From Apostichopus japonicus (lineage: Eukaryota > Echinodermata > Holothuroidea > Aspidochirotida > Stichopodidae), in contig NC_092565.1 in the NCBI RefSeq assembly GCF_037975245.1, positions 2,799,499-2,863,498 of the forward strand: DNA of 64,000 nucleotides. The letters are read 5' to 3'. The position numbers and the translations under genes were made by a program. Position 1 is the first letter of the stretch, and each line of letters begins with the position of its first letter. This document shows positions 27,117-43,172 of the stretch, in pieces. Under the pieces are notes generated by a model. That model saw nothing but the letters and a program-made list of their open reading frames with translations, was not told the DNA's origin and did no database searches.

Positions 27117-27360
27117 CTGGAGTGTTAGCTCAGTGGTTAACGTTGGTGCCTTCCAATCATAAGGTCCCGAGTTCAAGTCACTCCAAGATTAATGTATATC
27201 GTCCAGTTACAGAGTTGTTGACAAATGACAATTCATAATCATGGACATTAAATATGAATCTAAGAGACTGACTTCGGTCAGCTTGCGGCTTTGATAAGCC
27301 AATGAGGCTTCTTCGCGAGTTCCTGCTTGCAGGAGGATCTAAAATACAATACAATACAAT
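27117..27360 (+). mobile_element. tRNA-derived SINE (copy 1, with head)
   Basis: The head (27117-27187) is tRNA-like: acceptor arms CTGGAGT and ACTCCAA pair at 6 of 7 positions, box A is TAGCTCAGTGGTTAACG and box B is GAGTTCAAGTC. The body contains GCTTGCGGCTTTGATAAGCC and TTCGCGAGTTCCTGCTTGCA. It ends AGGATCTAAA plus (ATACA)n. A second copy with the same body is at 54201. Pol III-transcribed, LINE-mobilised retroposon (known for SINEs). Confidence 0.85.
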
Positions 27361-30300
27361 CTGAGTGGAGAGAGCTCTCTGAAAGAACCTTTGACCAATA
27401 ATATGTCCACTGTAGGAGGTTGCCAGACCCATGCTGCCTATAATAACCTTGAACTATCATGATCCCTGATTACTTGGTTCTAACTATTTCTTCTATTTGA
27501 ACTCAGAGGACGCCAATATTAAACTACCATAATAGCGTCAGTTTCAATTACTATCTATCTTCAGTGGATAATAAGAAACTTTGGAACACCACAGAGGGCT
27601 TTTAGTTTGATGAACATATCGATATAAGAATTACAATATTAACTGGAAAAAGTGAGTTAGGAATATCAAAACCTTTCTCAAAATATGTGAAATATAATAA
27701 TTCACTGCTTTTAGCAGAGAGAAAGAAGACGACCTCTTGTTATAGCGACCTCTTGTTCTAGTTAAAGTAGATTTAAAATGCACTTCTTCTTGGGTGGAAT
27801 TGTAACAATCTTTAGTACTCGTAACATACCCAGATCTATAGAAATCTCTCAAATTATCTAAAGAATTTTACAAACCCCTCTAAAGCTAAACACTTCTGAA
27901 ATATTGGAATGGAAAGCAATGCAGGAATTTGAAAGCGAAAACTGTTTCATGACATCTCTTGGAAGCTGATAGCACCTTCTTCATAGTTCTTCTTTGAAAG
28001 CAACCATTCCTGGTATTACAGCACCTTCTTTCGTGAATGTCCTAATATACTGATAAGCTCTCAGGGGGCACAGTACAAAAATACAACACACTAGAGCTGA
28101 GGCAACATGTAATTAATTTTTTACCAAATGTAAACTTCCGCCGCCATTGAATGCCATTTTAGTAAACTACTTAGAAGAGCTTTTGAAATTCTATGAGTCC
28201 TATGGATAAAAGGAAGGCCAGCCATCTTTTCTGCAAAAATATGAAAAGGTTATCCGAGATGTGTGCAAGAATGCAATCTATTTCATGGATGGGTCGTCTT
28301 GGAAAGACCTCTTCACACAAAGAAATTGTCTGCAAAAGAGAATTCAACAGGGGAGTTTCCTGTCAGGCTAGGTGCGAAACGGACAGTTAAAGTATCTGAA
28401 CAGTTGAATTATGAAAAGATTGGAGTATGCCAAGTGGTGCTTAACAAGCAGTTCAAAGATCTAGGCTGTTCCTCATCAAACTGAAAGAGGAAAAAAAATA
28501 TCAGTAACAGAAAAAAAGGGAACCTGAGTTGTTTCCTCTCAGGACTTGCCCTTATGCTCTCAAATATTTGGGATGTTAGCTCCAACAGGTGCTGCAAACA
28601 TTGTTCTAAGGTTATTTATGCTCCGGGCAACTCAACAACATCAGAGAATTGTGGCTACAGTTCTTTGTTATGGCATTTAAACTTAGATTATTTATACTGA
28701 AGAATTATTTCCACATGAAACCCTTTGCTCTCTAAATTCTGACCTTCTTGATAAACATTTGTCAACCGGTCTTTTACTACTTATCATTTCTAAGTATATA
28801 TTTTATTTCATTGTGATATTACACAGAAATGCAGCCAACACACAGAGTATAATTAGGACTGTCTCCTGAAAACCAAGCATATATCATTTGTATTGAGTAA
28901 CATATACTGTTTATAAAATAGGTTGTCTAACTCTGTAAACCTATGCTTATCAGTGGTCAGAGAAAAATTAATGCAGTATCCCATTGCAAACGTGCTATAC
29001 AAAATGGACACGTTGCTATAGAGGGGTGAAGATGTATAGCAGTCTTCTACATAGGAACTATAGAATTCTATGGTAATATATAAAATAATAAGCTCAAATC
29101 TTCCAGGGAGAGTGAAAAAACTGTTCCATATCACACAATATTTGTTATGTTTTTCCTTTAAAGTTGAGCATGACAGGAATCAATTGGTAATTACATTGAC
29201 AAGTCTTGGCCAAACTTTGTTCGTCACTAAGACAAAATATTGAATCAAGTTTGCAAAAAGAATCATTAATAGCTCATAAAAAAATGAAATATTTATTTAT
29301 TTCTTAGCCCTATCTTTATGCCAGTAAAATAGTCATATAAGGACATACTACAAGATGTTTTTGGTCAAATGTTGTACTTCACCACTGCATGCTGTATAAG
29401 TTATTTACCTCTGTTGACCTTACAATTAGTTTAGGTCTACCTGTGACCATAAATTATGTTAACTAGAAGTTAGAGATGAGGTATGAAAATCCACATTTCA
29501 GCTTTTTTCATTACCACCTAAAACAAACATACATTGGGTCAGGTACTATGACTAGACAAATTTCCTTGACCTGAAATGTAAGGCAAATAAGTCATCAAAT
29601 ATGGAAACCCCACCACTGACATTTAAAGTTTGCAATATTAATGTGACCACAGAAATGTTGCACAGCCCTCTCTCTTTAAACAGTGATTGTTCAAACTTGA
29701 CATTAGATACAATAGTCAAACTTCCATTAAATATGTTATAGCATTGAGCCAACAAGCAAACAGAGCTATCTACCTACATGTTGTTTGAAGCACCTTCGAT
29801 CTACACACCACCTACAGGTGTTATCATCCAATATCACCATGCAGGGCTTTATGACAATATCAACCATTAATGACACATGCATTGTAGGCCCATTTGCTTA
29901 TAAATAGGCACAGACGGATACCTATCCCGATTGCCTAACTCATCTCTGTTCAGGTGTACCTTACGAGCACATCACTATCTTGAGCCAGTTACTAATTTCC
30001 AAAGATTTTAGCTCTAATGCTAAGAATGAGCAAATTAAAATTATAGGTGTAAACATTGACATGGACAGAGGAATCTTTTGAAAACACACCAAAGGTATCA
30101 TTAGACAAAAGTATGACTTGAAACTCATGCGATATAGTACATAATTGAACTGCCACTGTCCTTAATCCATGGCAATTCAGATAACATAGCTGTTAGCTAT
30201 GTGTACAGAATGTATGATAGATCCATATTATATATGTGTAACGTGTATTATATATGATTAATTCTAACCCATATTGCTATATATTGTGGAATTCATTACC

Positions 30301-33300
30301 AGATCATAGTTTAATCCACGGCCTGTGTCAGACGTCAATAATGCTACAAGGAAATCCCTTGATTGTCTGCCACAGTGCCACGTTCCTTTCATTAACCATC
30401 AAACCATACTGTATGGTTTAAACCAGGAGTTCTCAATAAGCTGTTTTTGAGCCAAATTCGGCCTGCCAAAGACTGCAATCCAACCCTCAAAAACAATTCG
30501 GAGACAACCTTGCACGAATCCTTAGGCATGAGCAGCCTGTCAGCCAAGCCTGCACAAATTGTTTAATCTTGGTATAGAGAGATACTGGTTCTCTCTGTTC
30601 TAGCCAATGCCTCACTCATTGCGGTTCAAGTTACTCTCTCCGTCTAACCAGGTCTAACAGTACCTTCAGTAGTGTGATCAGTCAGCAACTCCCAGTGTTT
30701 ACTAACAAAGCTGTGTCCCTTTCATTGCTAGTTCTCACTTATAAATGTATTTCCTAGGACTGAGATGTCTCATTTTCAACATTTCCACACTAGTAGTCAA
30801 TTTGCAGCTAGACACTTACTTGCCAATATGATTTTGAATTTAACCATACTTTTAAAAGCCAACAAAAAGTGTGTTTACATTCTTCTTCAGTATTTCACCG
30901 CAAAATGCTATTCAATATCGGCAACTTGCTATACGGGCACAAAGTAGCATCTTCTGTACACAGGAAACATAGCATTTGATATGAGGCAGATTTCAAAACA
31001 TTCAAAACTGCTACTCAAAGTTTGAAAACTAAAAATTGCTTCACCATGATCTTTATAGTACTATTAGAACTGACTTGGTACAAGATCTTGTGATGTTACA
31101 ATTTGTATTAAACATGGTTATCTGAGAAGTTGCCCAGTGGTATTTAACTTACAAATACCACACTTCAGAAGTTTGAGTCTGGGAAGGAGACATCAAATCA
31201 ATGCATGGCCTTCACAACAGACTGTCAAAAGCTCTGCAATGGTGATGACACAAGCAACTCCCATACTCATATATATTCTGTAAATTGACAAGACAACATC
31301 TGAGGTTCTGTCTATATATGAAACATTTCCAGAGCCTGATATATATATATCATGATATTTCCTGCACTATTCAATCATTTCACCTTGTAAGGTGAGGAAT
31401 CGTCAAGCTTCAACTTCTCTTCCGACTGGAGTTTATAGCTAATTAGATTTCTTTGGTTCCGTTTGTACTATGGCAGGGGGAGTATGAGGTGTTAATGAAA
31501 TTAAAATGGTAACCAATAAATGACAGATGACAGCGAGTCTTTGGATCTTTTTCTCCCCTTTTATGGATGAAATCATAATGGTTGGCAAAAAGTGAAATGC
31601 AGTGAAAAAAAACAAAAAACAAAGACATTGCCAGTTATAGCGCTGAATGTACTGTATGTATCACGGTGCATGTTATTATCAGTGCTCAGGGTTATAAGTT
31701 TTAAACTGGATATATGAATCTACCAACAACCAGGACTCCAACAGGCCAAGTGGTGATATCTTGCAATACACATGAGAACATTTATATAATGTTACAGTGT
31801 AAACAAGATTTTTTTTCAAGTTTTGAGCATTTTTAACTTCAACTGACTAGCACAAAATATATAGTGGATCCACACACCAAGCAAAAAAAAAAAACAGAAC
31901 TTTTGGAGCAATGTTTACAACTCACAAGGACTTTAGACTTTGATGGTGACAATGTTTTGTATCGATTTCACTAACATATCTATGCTGTAAAGGGAGGTAG
32001 ATAGAATCCCCTGTCATCCTAATAATAACCTACACACCTACATATTACAGATTGCTTCACTTTTAAGAGATAGTGGTGACAGAATTGTGCAACTATACTT
32101 CTCAGCTCTTGCATGAAATTCCTAGAGATTGTCCCATATCAGTTTCATCTTATGATGTTGAAGCTGCTGCCCTTAAAACCACTTTGTCTATAATCAAATC
32201 CTGAAAACCTTCCTATCAAGTCAAAACTTTCTTTGATGTAACCAATATTAGTATATAATAAAAACAAGCTGTCAGGAATAAAGGTGACTAGATAAAAGCC
32301 CAACAAAGCAACCACCTTTAGTGAGTCACAGTAACATGAAAAGAAGGAGGACTGTTAACTGGAGGACATGGAAAACAAATGTATGTACAGTACACTAACA
32401 TAACTGCAGAGTGTCTGATCGTACAAATAAGACCTTATATTCAAACAGGCCTTACAAATTTATTAACAATTTAAAGCAAAACATGCAATTGCAAGTTGAT
32501 ACCACAAACAATTGGGACAGCAATATTTTTCCCACTAAACTCCAACGCAATGATCTGTGGAATTACAACATGAATATGCTGGGGGGGGGAGGGGAGGGAC
32601 CAGGTCTCCCACCAATTGGTGGGGAAAGTAGGTGGAGGGGTTAGGAGATCACAGAATTTACAGTGGTCAAATAGGAGCAGTGTAATAATGCAACTATTAC
32701 CGTACCTACTTATAGAGATTGTTCCGGCACAGTACTGTGTTTCTTGCTGTACTTCAACGTGTTGTATTACAAGTTTGGTTAATTTGAAACTATAGTTTCC
32801 CAACGATTTCCATTAATCATAATCTGAGGCAAAAACTATGTCAACAACAAACATCAATGCCTGAACTGTGAAATCCAATGCATTTAAGTGCATTTATTGC
32901 CATTCGTGGAAGCTTTACCACCAAAGAATTGAGGGACAGTACTACCATTAGCCCTGAAGCAGGTATTCAGAATTGGGGCTCAGCGTGTGGGTTTACTTGT
33001 TGACTTTCTACCTTTCAAACTGAAATATCCCTCTCGGCTGAGAATTTTATCGTCTAACTTTCCCATCAGAATGAATATTGCAATTCAGTTTAGTATCTGT
33101 TTGTACAAAACCTCTAAGGTATGTCACTTGGAGGCATTATTTATAGTAAGGATCAAAATTCATTATTTTTGTATTCCACACAATGAATGGTGAATGATAG
33201 CATACAGGCTTAATTTTCTCAAGTATGACAGGAATGATGGATCTAACACCAAGCAAGAATATCAAGTTTAGTGTACAAGTTTACCTTTCCTATTATCATG

Positions 33301-36300
33301 TCATGTTGACATCTTTTCCACCCGGAATGCCAAACTGAAGTGAACACGTTTTTGATAAAAACGAAAGTATGCAAAACAGCCAAGCCTTTATATATCAAGA
33401 TTAAAATGAGGGATAAACTTCCACTTAGCACCGACAATTTGACTTGCAGATGATGCCAGTGACTCTACAAACAGGTTTTAAAGCACTGCTGAAAAAGTTA
33501 CAGAAAAGCAGTGTGTCATGCTAATGGAAAACACCATTATAGAGCTTACACTGTGCAGTAAACGTATGAAGTCTGCCAAATACGAAGCAGTTGAATAAAC
33601 AATTTTGAATTAAAAATCTACATACTGTATATTTCACCCAAATATTTGGGGTTGTCTGCTAGCAGCAGAAATATCGACAGTAATCATTGATATTATTGTC
33701 AGCTAAATATATGAAACTAATCTCCAAATAAAATGAGATCTTTACAATGTTAACCTATAAGCCGAGACGTTATGTTCAGTGAAACCTACTTGACTAAACA
33801 TTACCACCAAGTTGCATCAAAGTCCATGTTAGTTAAGTTTTTAAGTATACTGGTCCTGGTAAGAATTCCATGAATGCATTCAACATTTGTTTGATGCCCC
33901 TATTCACTATACATGTCACATGTTTTAGATAAAACCTGTTAAACTCTCCAGTAACAACAGTAAGGTGTCCTGACACTATAACCAGTAGCAGGATAAAACA
34001 CAAAGGCTCTGCTATGTCTGTCCAACTTCAAAGGTCTGAGTACTACTACAGTACTTGTCAACAAGTTTCTATAGAAGGTATTTTCTCCTAACTTACAACT
34101 TATAAACTTTTGTTGACATTTCTTTAATTTAGTCTATGAAATGATATTCAAGAAGTGAATGTAGATGTTGAATTAACGAGAAAGACAAATACATTTTAAA
34201 ACCCTTGGAGTATATATAAAGTGTTTTTCACCTGTAATGGTAAGGTTAAATAATCAAATGCATAGACAACATTGCTAGTTCACACACAAGTGCCTTCTAA
34301 AGCAAAGATACTGTACTTGCTCACAAATTTTCAAATTGATGTTCAAACATGCTAACATATCCAGGATCTGGACATGTTTCAATATGAAGAAATCCACACT
34401 GCATTTGTTGTGAAATTAAGCACATAGTCATCAAGCAAACCCATTTCAATGACATTTAAATGTATTCTCTGACCACACTGTTACATTTGATAGATTTGAT
34501 AGATCTTCTTTTATGCTCTCTGGCATCCATGCAGTCGCTTGATAGGGATGTGTTGATAGTCCGCACTATTGTCTGGTTGGAAATAATGCAAACTTCAACT
34601 TTAGTCAACTTCTCTCATCTTCTCTATTTGTCATTTTCAACCCACCCCCACCCCCTCCTCCAACCCCCCTCCCATCCTGTACCCTCCTGAAATGGAACAC
34701 ACGTCACTGGGAAGGAAAGACAGCATTTTACTGATCGTCTTGTTGCTGTTTTAAAGATGGCATTGAAGACATGATGCAGTATGCATTCATGTGATTTTAT
34801 TGTCTAAATACTTAAATAAACAACAAAGCAAGGAAAATTTTTTTTTTCTTGTGGTAATTTTGACTGCAAATAAAGTCATCAGTTCAACAAAATGGAGGTT
34901 TGTTCCCAAACAATCATTATGTTCATATTTGGCTTCTTTATCCCCACAGATCTATTTTGAAAAATTGACAGAGGAAAAACTGTTACTAATAACATTATGA
35001 ATGTAGTCTACAGGTGAAGGTAAATGTATCAGTTGGAGGGCCTGACATTTCTGATCCAGCTAGCTCAGGATTTTCCTCAAAAGCAAAGCGGATGTTGAAA
35101 AATAGTAACAATTTTATCTGCCATCCTTGAGAGAATTTCAAAGAATTCCAAATAAACTTTACCTCGCTCATTATAGTACCCTTTATGAAACACCCAAATA
35201 TGTTGCTACAAACTTGAACTTCAGATATGATGGGTCACTGACCTATAGTGAAACAAGGTCATAACCCTCCACTGTTGAGTCAACTTGTGGAATAAATCTT
35301 TCTTTTAATTTTAACCTAAAAAACCCTGAAACAATAGAAAGTGGCATATTTCAGCATTTATGACCAGAGTTCAGGTTACTCAAAACCCGATGGTGGCTTC
35401 AGCTGTGATGCACCACTAGCCACAGAATAACTGGGAGTCCACTTCTGGTCAACTATTGCAACAGAAACTTGCGCAACTTCAAAGAAACTTCCACACATGT
35501 GTCTCAGGATTGAGAGAGCATCAGGGTTGAGTGGCTCCTTTGAGATAAAACCTCAGATTTAGAATCCTGAATTGAAACAATTCTCTCCGCATCACCCTGG
35601 GGCTGATCAAACATGGTTTTATAACTAATAGTAGACCAATGAGAAATTAGACTTATCAGTAAAATAAATTGACAATTTGGAAGCAGAAATTTCAATATGA
35701 TGTTTGAATTTGGGTCTATATTGTATGGCCACTTTCTTTGAAGTACTGGCATTAATAAAAGAGCTAGTTTTACACTAGTTTTACACTAGTTTTACATCAA
35801 GGTCTAGAAATTCCACATTTACAATTGTTTAGTTTATTACTCTCAAAGAAAAGATGCAAAACATGTGCATGAATCCAAACTTTCATTATACACTATTTCA
35901 CTATGCATGCAGCCAAACTAATGAATCGGTTAATTTGTCTGTTACTTCCAAATATTTAGCACAGTCTACTAAACACTACAGTCTGGTTGATGCTGAGTCA
36001 AAAGACAGCAATAACTGGGAGGTGCTAGACTGTACAAAATGGAGACATTGAGAAAACAGAAATGCCAGAGGTCCTTTACAAAATCAAAAGCTGGAAAGAA
36101 GATCCCTCCCTCAGGCAATGGTCCATACATCAGGTCATTGTGAACTCTCATTGACCTTTCACACTCTTATCAATTCTTTGAATGAGAGCTAGTTTTGACT
36201 AGGTTCTTGAAATATTAAAAGACCTTTGTTGATGATGCCTAGTGTAGGTTTACAGAGGTACCAGTGGATTGTTGTTGCGGTTTTACCACCATCCGTGTAT

Positions 36301-39300
36301 CTTGTCAAAGGAAGATCAAATCCGCTATTGAAGAATGTCTTAAAACCATTTCTGTATTTAACTACTTTTTCATTACTTTGTGCACTTCCAGGCATGAAGT
36401 CACATACACCTCTTCATCCAATTTGCTTTTTACACTTACAACAAAGTTTTTTTTGTCAGAAATTGGCTATTTCAATGCATTTTGGTCTTCCATATCATTA
36501 ATAAAATCTGAGAGTCAAACTTTTTCAATAAACCCACAAAATAAACCTTTAATAAGTTTGTGTCGTCAATGTAACAAATATTTTCGGTGAAACACTCTGG
36601 CCTGTGATTAACAGTTGCACTTACATACATTAACCCAATTACTTCAAAAACCGGTCTGTTTTCACTAAATAATTCAGGAGATCTGTATTGTGCTAACAAT
36701 TAGCCTCATGCACACTTGAGTAAAAAGCCTTTGGTGATAATAGAAATAAACCTGGAGAAAAGTTTGCCACTGAGGCCCAGCACTTCAGGCTTTGCAGAAT
36801 ACTAAGAAACACTCCTCCCATTTTACTTGTAAGTAGCAAAGGTACATTGGTAGGCACATGGGGACACTATGACACAGGGGACAATGGGATCCAGTTATCA
36901 CTGCAACCACCCACTGTGTCTCTCAAAATACTCCTGAAAGCAATCTGTTAGCACAAGGGATTATCACCCAAGGGTCTTTGCAGTTAGGTCTGAAAAGCTT
37001 CTGGGGCTTAGCATTGATTTTTTCCTCCCCTTCTTCTTCTTCAGATGGCTTTGTGCTATCAAGAATGTCAGGTAGAGAATGACTTATAAACTGTCAAATG
37101 TTAGCAAATAATACTACTCAACCAGGATCAGCTGAGTCAAAGTCCATACAGGCATGCCATAGATACCTCACACTTTAAATAAATCCATTCTTTCTGAAAA
37201 TGAATGGAGACATTGGTACTACTACTACTACTACTCCAGAGATGCTAACTGTAGAGGATAGATAATGAGCATGTGTGCCATCCTTACAACTCAGGCTGCA
37301 TAATCCTGTCTACCACTCATTTAGCCAAAACACTTCTGTTTTCCATGAGATTAGCTCACCGATTCAACAACAGAAGCCAGAGTAAAGATGGAATTTTAAA
37401 AAGCTTCTTACTGATAGTCAATATAAACCCTGTGACCTTTGTTCACACTTCACACAATAACTGAGAATTTGCCACATGTAGGTACATCAGGCAAAAACTA
37501 GACAAATGTGGAAAGCTCCAAGTCCCTCTTTCTCTCTCTTCTTAAGACCATAAAACCCAGAACAGATAGATGTATCAGAAAATAACAGTCACACAAATAG
37601 AATAAATTAGCATCATTGCATCATTATTACCAATTAAGGGCAATCAAAGAAACGTTTACTCTATTGAAATTAGGAAGACACTGTCAGTTTGTTGTACGTT
37701 TCACAAAAATCGACAACATTAAATGCAAAAAGGTAAAGCAAAACAAGTTTGCAAAAATTTAAACGCATCACACTTTCTTAAATCTTTCGACAGATATGAA
37801 ATTTTAATGGTAATAGTTATACTCCTATCAATCATCAACATAAAAATCTGGTTTCACATATCTCCCACGCTGTCAAACTCCATACATTAACCAAATTCTC
37901 TTTCAACACAAATAGTACAATTGATTACACTTAATTATGCACTAACCAGAATAGGCACAATCTAAGGCTAAACACACCCATACAAACCATCCTTCTTGTT
38001 TGAATTCAACTGAAGGCAGGAAATATTGACAGAATAATTGTATGGAAACCCAGTCTTACTAAGTAGTATAATTTAGTAGTGTCTTGACTTTCCTTTCGTA
38101 TTATCACAAAATCAAATCTATATGATTCCAATAGATACTATATCACATAAAGATAAAAATCCATACTATAACCTCACTCGTTAATGAGAAAAGTAAATAA
38201 ATACCTGTATTCAAAATTAGCTTATGACTCACAAGTCAGTGTGCAGTTGATACACACTGACTTGTTGAGCAGACATTTATAATGTGTATTAAATGAGACT
38301 TAAAGAGTTTGTTATGCATTTGTGAACAATTCTGACATTTTCACTTTGTGATTGCTTGTTACATCAGTCACTTTAGCATATATATGCATATTGTAAACTT
38401 AATTTCTGTGATCTTATCCAGTTCCCTACATTAGCAGTACTGTAGGTTCTATATGATGAACCCAGAGTCATGTACTGCTGATCTCCCTACAGACGCTGAC
38501 CGCTGACCACTCCCTACAGACAGCTGATCTCCCTACAGACATGAAACACTGATGCTAATAAACCCACCTTTAATACGACACAAAAACTTGATTAGCCCCA
38601 ACAGATTTTGAATTTTCAACCATTACATGTGATACTTTAATACATGATACTAGTATTTTGTATTTCCCTGAATGTTGGTCCTACTATCATGCCTGGAGCC
38701 ATAGTAATACCTAACTGCAGTTCATTTCCAGTTTATTTAAGGATGCCCATCACACGACATTTCAGTTCCATTCGTCTAAATCATCTTTTCTTTTCAATCT
38801 TACAAATCTTCTAAAACAAAGGAAAACTTAAACCAAGAAACAAAGTAGACATGTAAATATCAACAAGGATGATTTATGTTCGGTTGCTGCCACAAACATC
38901 TGAACAACAAAATTGTGTTTGCTCTTTGACCTGTTATCTTTGTTACCTGACTATCGCAGGGCAAAGTTGCAAACCAAGCAAATCAGGGTTATCGACAAGT
39001 TGACTCTGTCTACAGTATGTCAATCAAACTAACACTTGCTAACCTAAATTACAACTCGGCTCAGAAGTGACACCCATAACAATTAAACTCCCCTTCTCTC
39101 AACACCACACATCTTAACCTTGACGAAAGCAGACTTCTTTCAATTCCTGTTCAGTCCCAACAGGCACGACCCAATCCAAAATGCAAACCCTTGTCGAGAG
39201 CATGTGTGTTTGCTGCCAAAATTAAATCTGAAATTTTATACATAATCCCTCTCTTGACCAATATTTTTGTTGGTTGTATGGCAGGCTGAGAGACACACAA

Positions 39301-42300
39301 TGAACTGAAAGTGTTAGAGTTGAATAGAAGACTGAAGACAAGTGTGAATTTTGTCTCCCAAAAAGAATGCCAAAGTGAGTCAGCTATAAGGAAGTGTACA
39401 GAATTAGTGGGTTCCTCCATTTGTGTTGAATTTTTTCCTGACAAGTTTGCTTGACAAATTACCGTATCAAAATGCATTGTCACTTAAAATGTTCACTGCT
39501 ACCTCCTATGAAAATTAGCTTCATCATTTCAAATAACAGCGGCAGCCTCCAGTTTATTGATTACAATAATTCCTTCCTTATAATTATCAATTTCTTTTCT
39601 TGGCTTTGCTCATTGATAAAATCTATGAAGGATCTTTACAAATGCACATTTCAAGTTCTCTTTGATTAAATATCACCATTCTCCACATGATGTAGTGACA
39701 TAGAAAAATAACACTCTCGAGATATGAATTCTACTTGCCAAAATACTACACACTGTGCATCATCTCATACTAATTCACTTTAGATTGTGTACGGAAAATT
39801 CTTTCCCAAACTTACAAGCATATAATAACATTTTCGTCCAGACATGTTTTTGGGGTCCAAAAGATTTCTACCATACAGTAAAGCTACAACATGATTTGAA
39901 GTGCGATTACTATAAACAGCATATAAACATCCGAATTGAAACTTTTAGTATTACTCATATGCCCTACATGGAAGAACACACCCCAATCAAACCAGGTAAA
40001 TTGTTGGTAATAAAGGATATAGTTGAACACCTTAATAGGGAGGAGGAACTCAGCAGACAAAATTTTATCAAATGTTATCGTTGCTTGATCACAAAATGCA
40101 ACACTGTGTGCACATCCGTGTCTTCACTTGCACTGTACAGAAATTGGTAAATTTCAAAGCTGTACAGAGTCAAAATCAAGCAGAAAGGGCAGAAATAAAA
40201 GAAGGAATCATGGACTGTAAACTGATTACAACTGAATAAACTGGTTACTGGTTAAATCTTGTTTTACAATATTTTCCAATTGCCTCACCTTAACTTACTA
40301 TACTTTAACACAGCAACCACGTGGTATATACCTATTGTAATATTTGGCTGCCCACACTGAGGATAACTAAAAAGGTTTGCCCATGCAGAAGAGACTTTTT
40401 ATGGTCGTTATTATTGCAAACAAAATGCGGCAGGAACTATAATTTGAAGCTCCAGTAGTTTTAGATCAGTCATAAGTTTAACTAACTTAGACACTGGTAT
40501 ATTATTTCTATTACGTTAATGCAAAGACAATTCAAAGGTATTTGTTTGTCTCTACCAGAACATCAGTATCTATTGAGACTGTATAGTAATAGTATGTTGA
40601 ACTTGGACTATTTGTCCTCATATTCAGAGAATGAGGTAACTTGTTGAGGGAATATGACTAAAGGTGCCATACCCAGCACTGGAGAAGGGTCATGGACCCC
40701 CACAACATTTATGGAAGAGGGCTTTCACTTACAAATTTTGCATGAAAGCTGTTGGGGACTAGCTGATGTCATCCATTACAAACCACAAATTTATACTTGG
40801 GTAATTTCCAGTACAGTAGTAATGATAACTTGCCAATCTAAACCTCCGAAAAGAAGAAAAATAAGCTCTTAATAGATGTATACAAACTTGTATATATTAC
40901 GTGTACTGAAGCTTTCATTAACACAAACGAGCTAGCTAGCTAGCCAACCGGGCAAATTATAGGTATATGATCTGCAGCCTGTACAAGTATACTATTATTG
41001 TATTGTTAATGAGTAACGTTAGTTAACGAATCAAGCACAGCAAATGCAAGGCGTATTAATGCAATAAAGAATAGACTAGACTAATACGCTATAGTCCTTA
41101 GACATTATAAGGCATTCAATATAACCCATGGTATGTTCCAAAAATTTGCTACCTTTTCTCAAAATTTCAATTTAACGTTTTGTTCAAATTAAACAATCAG
41201 TGTGTGGGTATTTTCTGTCATGTTTGATTATTATTGACCTCACGTTATAGCATTGTGAATCATTGCTGACTTTGACCTTGAAGTTTCCATATATTAACGA
41301 TGGTTTTAGACTTTTAGTCATGATTTCTTTTTGATCTTGTTAATTTTGTACAGTTCAGTTTCAACTTACAATTTAAAGGGTTTAATGTCTTATTGAAAAG
41401 TTGATAAGTGTTGCTAACTAAACAGATATCAATGCAATAGGCAAGCTCATCTTATAACATTCATATAGGCATAAAAATGCCCTTTACTGTGTACATATCA
41501 TTCACACACTGGTACAGTATATGGGACGGTCAGTAGTCCAGAAATTTCATACGTATTGCGCAGTACTGAGGCAACCCGATGTGACCTCATGCATGAAATG
41601 CATATGTAATAGAGAGAATGTTTATAGGCGTGGCTTATCGTTGGATAATTAGCCATTTTGCTGACTAAAGTGCTCATCCTTTTTGCTAAATTTTGTAAGA
41701 TTTAAGATGTTTTCGCACAAAATATGTTTGGTATATGTTTGGAGTGGCATAAGGACCATAACAAATGGTAGGCTGGCATCACTTTGGGGTGATACTTAAA
41801 TGCAATATGTTCCTTTCAATCTATGACCAACAAACACTTTGTGACATCAAAATTCAGGAAAGGTTTGTTTTCTTATACCTTATGCTTTGCAAACTTTGTT
41901 TAAAGAAAAGCAGTTCCAAATATCCTGAACTACATATAAATAAGATGTCCACCACAATGTGTGACAAAGCCAATAAATCTTTTTCCAGGTGAAGGCAACC
42001 GACCATAATAAACCAGACAGAAGCACTTGTGTACATAACAGCTCATTTCTCTATCAATGATTGTTTCCACTGGGTAAGGACTATCTCACACAGTGCAAAG
42101 TGCAAAATGAGGAAACAATTCGCTGACATGTCTTAACAAAATGCTCAATAGAGCAATTAACCCAAATAACCTGTCTGGTCTGCAAACACAGAGACAGAGA
42201 CAAATGACCCAAAATGTAAACATTAACATTACTTTAATACCGAAGACTAGCAGCTATCTATTTAGCAATGCACATAACTGCCATCCTAGATACTGTACTG

Positions 42301-43172
42301 TTGGTATAGACACTAACTGTAACTATCAGAAATAGGCCTTCATAGCCTAATATGAGCACTGAAAATAAATTGGTTCACATGATAAACATTTGGGATTGTT
42401 TCATAATTTACCAGACAGATGAGGTGGAGAGTACTCATGCAGCAACTATTCCTCATGTTATTTTGAGATTTTTGCTAGATTTTAATTGCTGTGCACTCAA
42501 AAGGAAGCCTAAAATATGACAAAACTTCTCCACTGACCATTCATTTTAAATCTGTTTCTCTAATAGATGCAGCTACAACAATTATCGACACCCTTCCACA
42601 CTGTACCTACTTTGCAAAGTAGAATTATGTATCTAAACTAAACCTCATTAGTGCTAGACTTGCAGTGCTCAAGAACTTTTGACTTATTTGTTGTTGTGCA
42701 GGTATAACTATTAATCTTATCATGTACACAACTGCTCAGTGGAACTGATAAATAAACATCAACAGCTACTGACACATGCTAAGTATTCTGTATGACTCAC
42801 CTATGTTAAGGTTATCTGAATATAATAACCTAACCTACATTCTTATTCCACCTAATCATTGGTCAAATGTGGAATCTCCTTGGTCAAACAGAAACCCCAA
42901 CAGACACATTGTACAGATGACCACTAGTCCAGCAGTTCATTCAAAGTAACCACTCACAGATTACTCATCTCAAAACCATTTGGTAGATATAAGTTCCATC
43001 AATCTGCCTCTTTACTTTTCAAAAGAGGTCAAGGGAAGCATTTAAAACTTTTCATACTGAATGTATAAATTTGCTTTTAAAGGGATTATGGATTATGGAT
43101 TAGCTGCTTCACTGGAATTTACTTTTCAATTAAACAAGAGCAAAGTGATACCATGATGGAATAAGTACTTAC

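Larger units (their letters stand above)
25141..43172 (-). other. slit intron 3 (LRR2 to LRR3)
   Basis: 18.0-kb intron. It holds a 16-bp repeat, a retroposon 3' tail with (ATT)n, a short tandem duplication and a tRNA-derived SINE, all at its right-numbered start (25.3-27.4 kb). The remaining 27.4-43.1 kb is AT-rich DNA with small sequence repeats (ttttacactagt at 35.77 kb, ctccctacagac at 38.5 kb) and no exon I can support. The ORF at 39755-40150 (131 codons) has no recognisable motif. Confidence 0.75.

Noticed and set aside
39755-40150. 131-codon plus-strand ORF inside slit intron 3
   Set aside because: No recognisable motif, AT-rich composition, and no splice or promoter signals that stand out.
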